Shown here: one piece after another, positions 61,895-64,000 of the stretch
Layout of the letters: every line of letters begins with the position of its first letter
Numbering within the stretch: the stretch's first letter is position 1
Assembly: GCA_964035545.1 (NCBI GenBank)
Contig: OZ037768.1
Location: forward strand, 23,710,819 to 23,774,818
Length of the DNA: 64,000 nucleotides
Source of the DNA: Bugula neritina
Lineage: Eukaryota > Bryozoa > Gymnolaemata > Cheilostomatida > Bugulidae
Direction of reading: 5' to 3'
The notes under the pieces: generated by a model
The model's input: only the letters and a program-made list of their open reading frames with translations
Told to the model about the DNA's origin: nothing
The model's database searches: none
Translations under genes and position numbers: made by a program

Positions 61895-63492
61895 TGTATC
61901 TTCTGCCGTCTTCAACTACTAAAAAGGCCCAATCGGACCTCAACAAACTGTTAGAAACAAATACACCTGCCAAAGCAAGATTGCTGGAGCTGTTTTGTTG
62001 TTGGAAGATCATCTTGTTAAAAAGCCATGATTGCAACTAAACAAATAAAATAAACCAGATTTCTCTGACTACAGTGCTGTTGAAAATATTAATTATTTAA
62101 GAGTACAAGGATTTCAAGAGGCTGGATCAAATATAGATCCAGTCAACGCCTAGAGCTATTCGAGGCTGACTTAGATTAGTTGTAACGACGATGGCTTAGC
62201 TGCAAACTGTGCAACTAAACACAAACCAAAAGCTTAAAATGGCTTGCGGATATAGTCCGAAACACCTTATGAACTGATTCTTCCGTATAAGAAAACTATC
62301 ATATTACTGGTTATCATTTATTTCACCTGTTTTATAAAACGCAGACTATAAATATTTGTAGCTACGTCACTATAGAAGACAACTCTACATATAAATAAAA
62401 TAATTGGCAGAAACTGGGTTATTAAGAATTAGTATTGCTTCTTCACATTTTGGGATTATTTTTATGAACCTTACAATAACTATCTTATTTTACACTGCAG
62501 CAGCAAAATATAATTTGCTATACAGATTGGTGTTGTTTAAAAATGTTGAAATTAAAGCATGTGAAGATAACTTCCGTAAGCAAATGCAACTCTAGGCCAC
62601 AAAATGTGCACTGATAACAAATCACCGATTCATATAACAAAGCTATTTAATTAATTTCAATTAATTAATTGCATTTAAAGATTAAAATTTTGAATAAATT
62701 TAATTTCAAGTGATACTGTAGTACTATGAAACTCGTAGACAATTCAGGCTGGCCGGTATAACAAGTCTGATTATTCTTTACTTGTGTCACTTATTGCCAT
62801 ATATAAAGGTATTGTATATAATAACCACTATAGTTTTCCTTTTACAAAAAACCTGTATTTCTTCAGCAATCAAAATAGTACAAATAAACTGGAATGTGTC
62901 CAAAGTCAGTTACATTTATTTTGTACTTGGTGCACAAAACAGTTCAATACAACACAATTATAACAAATCCTTTATATTTAAAAATAAATGTACAAGTATA
63001 ATATATAATTCTTAATGTTTGAGCGTATATTATATTGATAGATAAAATCCTACGTAGTATAAAATAATGATGTAGAAATTATTCTAAAATTAAATATATT
63101 ATATAATGCAGCTAAATGAACATACTGGCTGCATAACAATTATTATACAACGATTAAAATACTATAGCATGTAAAATAATTATTCTTTCAAAAGAGAATG
63201 ATAGCTGGTAGCCAAATAACACAACTTGATTTAGCCCAGTCTAGTTTCTTGCATTAGGCCAGCTAACATGTCAAGTAAAGTCACTCATCTAGTGTATAGT
63301 GTAATTCTCACAAAATATATAGTAGTACAATTTCGATATGGCACAATAAAAAGGGAAGATAATTCCAAATTATTAAAGACACGCATGGAAAATGAGGTGC
63401 ATTTTCTTTCTGCTCTTGTAAGTAAAACTATAGTATAAGTTAGAAGAGAAGATTTTTGTCTGTACTTATTGCAGAAGACAACTCTAACTCAA
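61895..63492. other. Intergenic region between RNF10 and the right-edge gene
   Basis: It includes the RNF10 5' leader and promoter just above 61894, then AT-rich unique DNA. A small plus-strand frame (61849-62040) overlaps RNF10 exon 1 antisense but has no independent support. Confidence 0.5.
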
Positions 63493-63623
63493 CTACTCAA
63501 TTTTCTGGTTCATAATCTGTTCAACTTCCTCTAATAACTCCTCATCTTCAATCAGAGCCTCAATATTGTACTTCAGCTTCTTGCCTTTTGTCCAGCTGTA
63601 GGAGTTGTCAAACAGTATCACGT
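63493..63623 (-). CDS. Last exon of an unidentified gene (GOLD-domain-like C-terminus), partial
   Basis: On the minus strand an acceptor (gttcaacag, 63624 onward) is followed by a 131-bp exon read in the frame VILFDNSYSWTKGKKLKYNI, then an acidic helix EALIEDEELLEEVEQIMNQK, ending IE and TAG at 63493-63495. FDNSYSWTKGKKLKY resembles the final strands of GOLD domains ('l.FDNsYSw.rsKkv.Y.v'), as in SEC14L and ACBD3 proteins. The terminal acidic helix is not typical of those. The upstream exons must lie to the right; I found none before 64000. Family assignment is tentative. Confidence 0.55.
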
Positions 63624-64000
63624 CTGTTGAACACAAAATAGTATATTTATAGCTATTCAAGTTTTATCAGTTGGTTGGTGTATTTTCAAACAAATGGAAA
63701 GTAGTGCAAACAGCTAAAAGCAAAATTATTCTGTAGAAAAATGTTGAATACCGTTTCATTATGTCTAATGCAACAAATCAAACTGAAAGCAACATATACC
63801 ACACTTTATATTTATATAATAGATAATGATGTATACCGTAGTATGCTAAAGCAGTACAGAGAAATTTTTGTAATATGCTGTAAAAATTGAAGTAGAAGAC
63901 GTCAGAAATAGCTTCTGTACCAGCTGCTAGTTGATACAGTTGTAGACTAAGAGACACTGTCAGCTGCCAAATGCCGACAGTATACGAAACCAGTCAGCAT
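63624..64000. other. AT-rich sequence, probably intron of the right-edge gene
   Basis: No exon or repeat is supported. It is probably intronic to the partial minus-strand gene. Confidence 0.4.

Noticed and set aside
61849-62040. 63-codon plus-strand frame antisense to RNF10 exon 1
   Set aside because: It overlaps a well-supported exon on the other strand and has no recognisable motif or splice partner.

Overview
The window is eukaryotic and metazoan. It is AT-rich, almost every gene is broken by GT-AG introns of about 0.1-10 kb, and the spliced proteins are recognisable animal families: KMT5A/SET8, a TTLL6/13-type tubulin glutamylase, Pygopus, POMGNT2, an UNC93-type transporter, casein kinase 1 and RNF10. 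Pygopus and POMGNT2 argue for an animal. The compact gene order, divergent proteins, many minisatellites and a Mutator-like element fit an invertebrate, perhaps an early-branching one. I cannot name the species. I built the gene models by hand from family similarity, splice motifs and reading-phase agreement at each junction. Where I could see both ends the summed exons give a whole number of codons: KMT5A 336 aa, TTLL 1007 aa, RNF10 814 aa, CK1 337 aa, UNC93-like 515 aa and the tandem cyclic-nucleotide-binding protein 473 aa.

Layout. Positions 1-14687: KMT5A on the + strand. Its 10.1-kb third intron holds three antisense units: an unidentified coiled-coil-like gene (4054-4927), a decayed Mutator-like transposon (about 5265-8318) and a seven-exon gene with two cyclic-nucleotide-binding domains (9210-12557). 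Positions 18028-32148: the 20-exon TTLL gene on +. Positions 32821-35391: Pygopus on -, tail to tail with TTLL and with its first exon not found. Positions 36985-37361: a remnant of a non-LTR retrotransposon reverse transcriptase. Positions 38530-40751: POMGNT2 on +. Positions 42303-45294: an unidentified four-exon + gene. Positions 46741-50095 (UNC93-like), 52523-55261 (CK1) and 56228-61894 (RNF10) all lie on -. At the right edge (63493-63623) is the last exon of another - strand gene.

The genes are not an operon or pathway cluster. They cover chromatin (KMT5A), cilia and microtubules (TTLL), Wnt transcription (Pygopus), glycosylation (POMGNT2), membrane transport, kinase signalling and ubiquitin ligation. 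The most unusual feature is in the non-coding DNA. Tandem repeats begin at, or a few bases inside, 5' splice sites in many introns. In at least three introns the repeat unit carries extra copies of the donor motif itself. I found no exotic multi-gene system. The observations most worth a second look are these donor arrays, the antisense genes nested in KMT5A, the casein kinase with DMG in place of DFG, the Pygopus lacking a visible NPF motif, and the unidentified genes.
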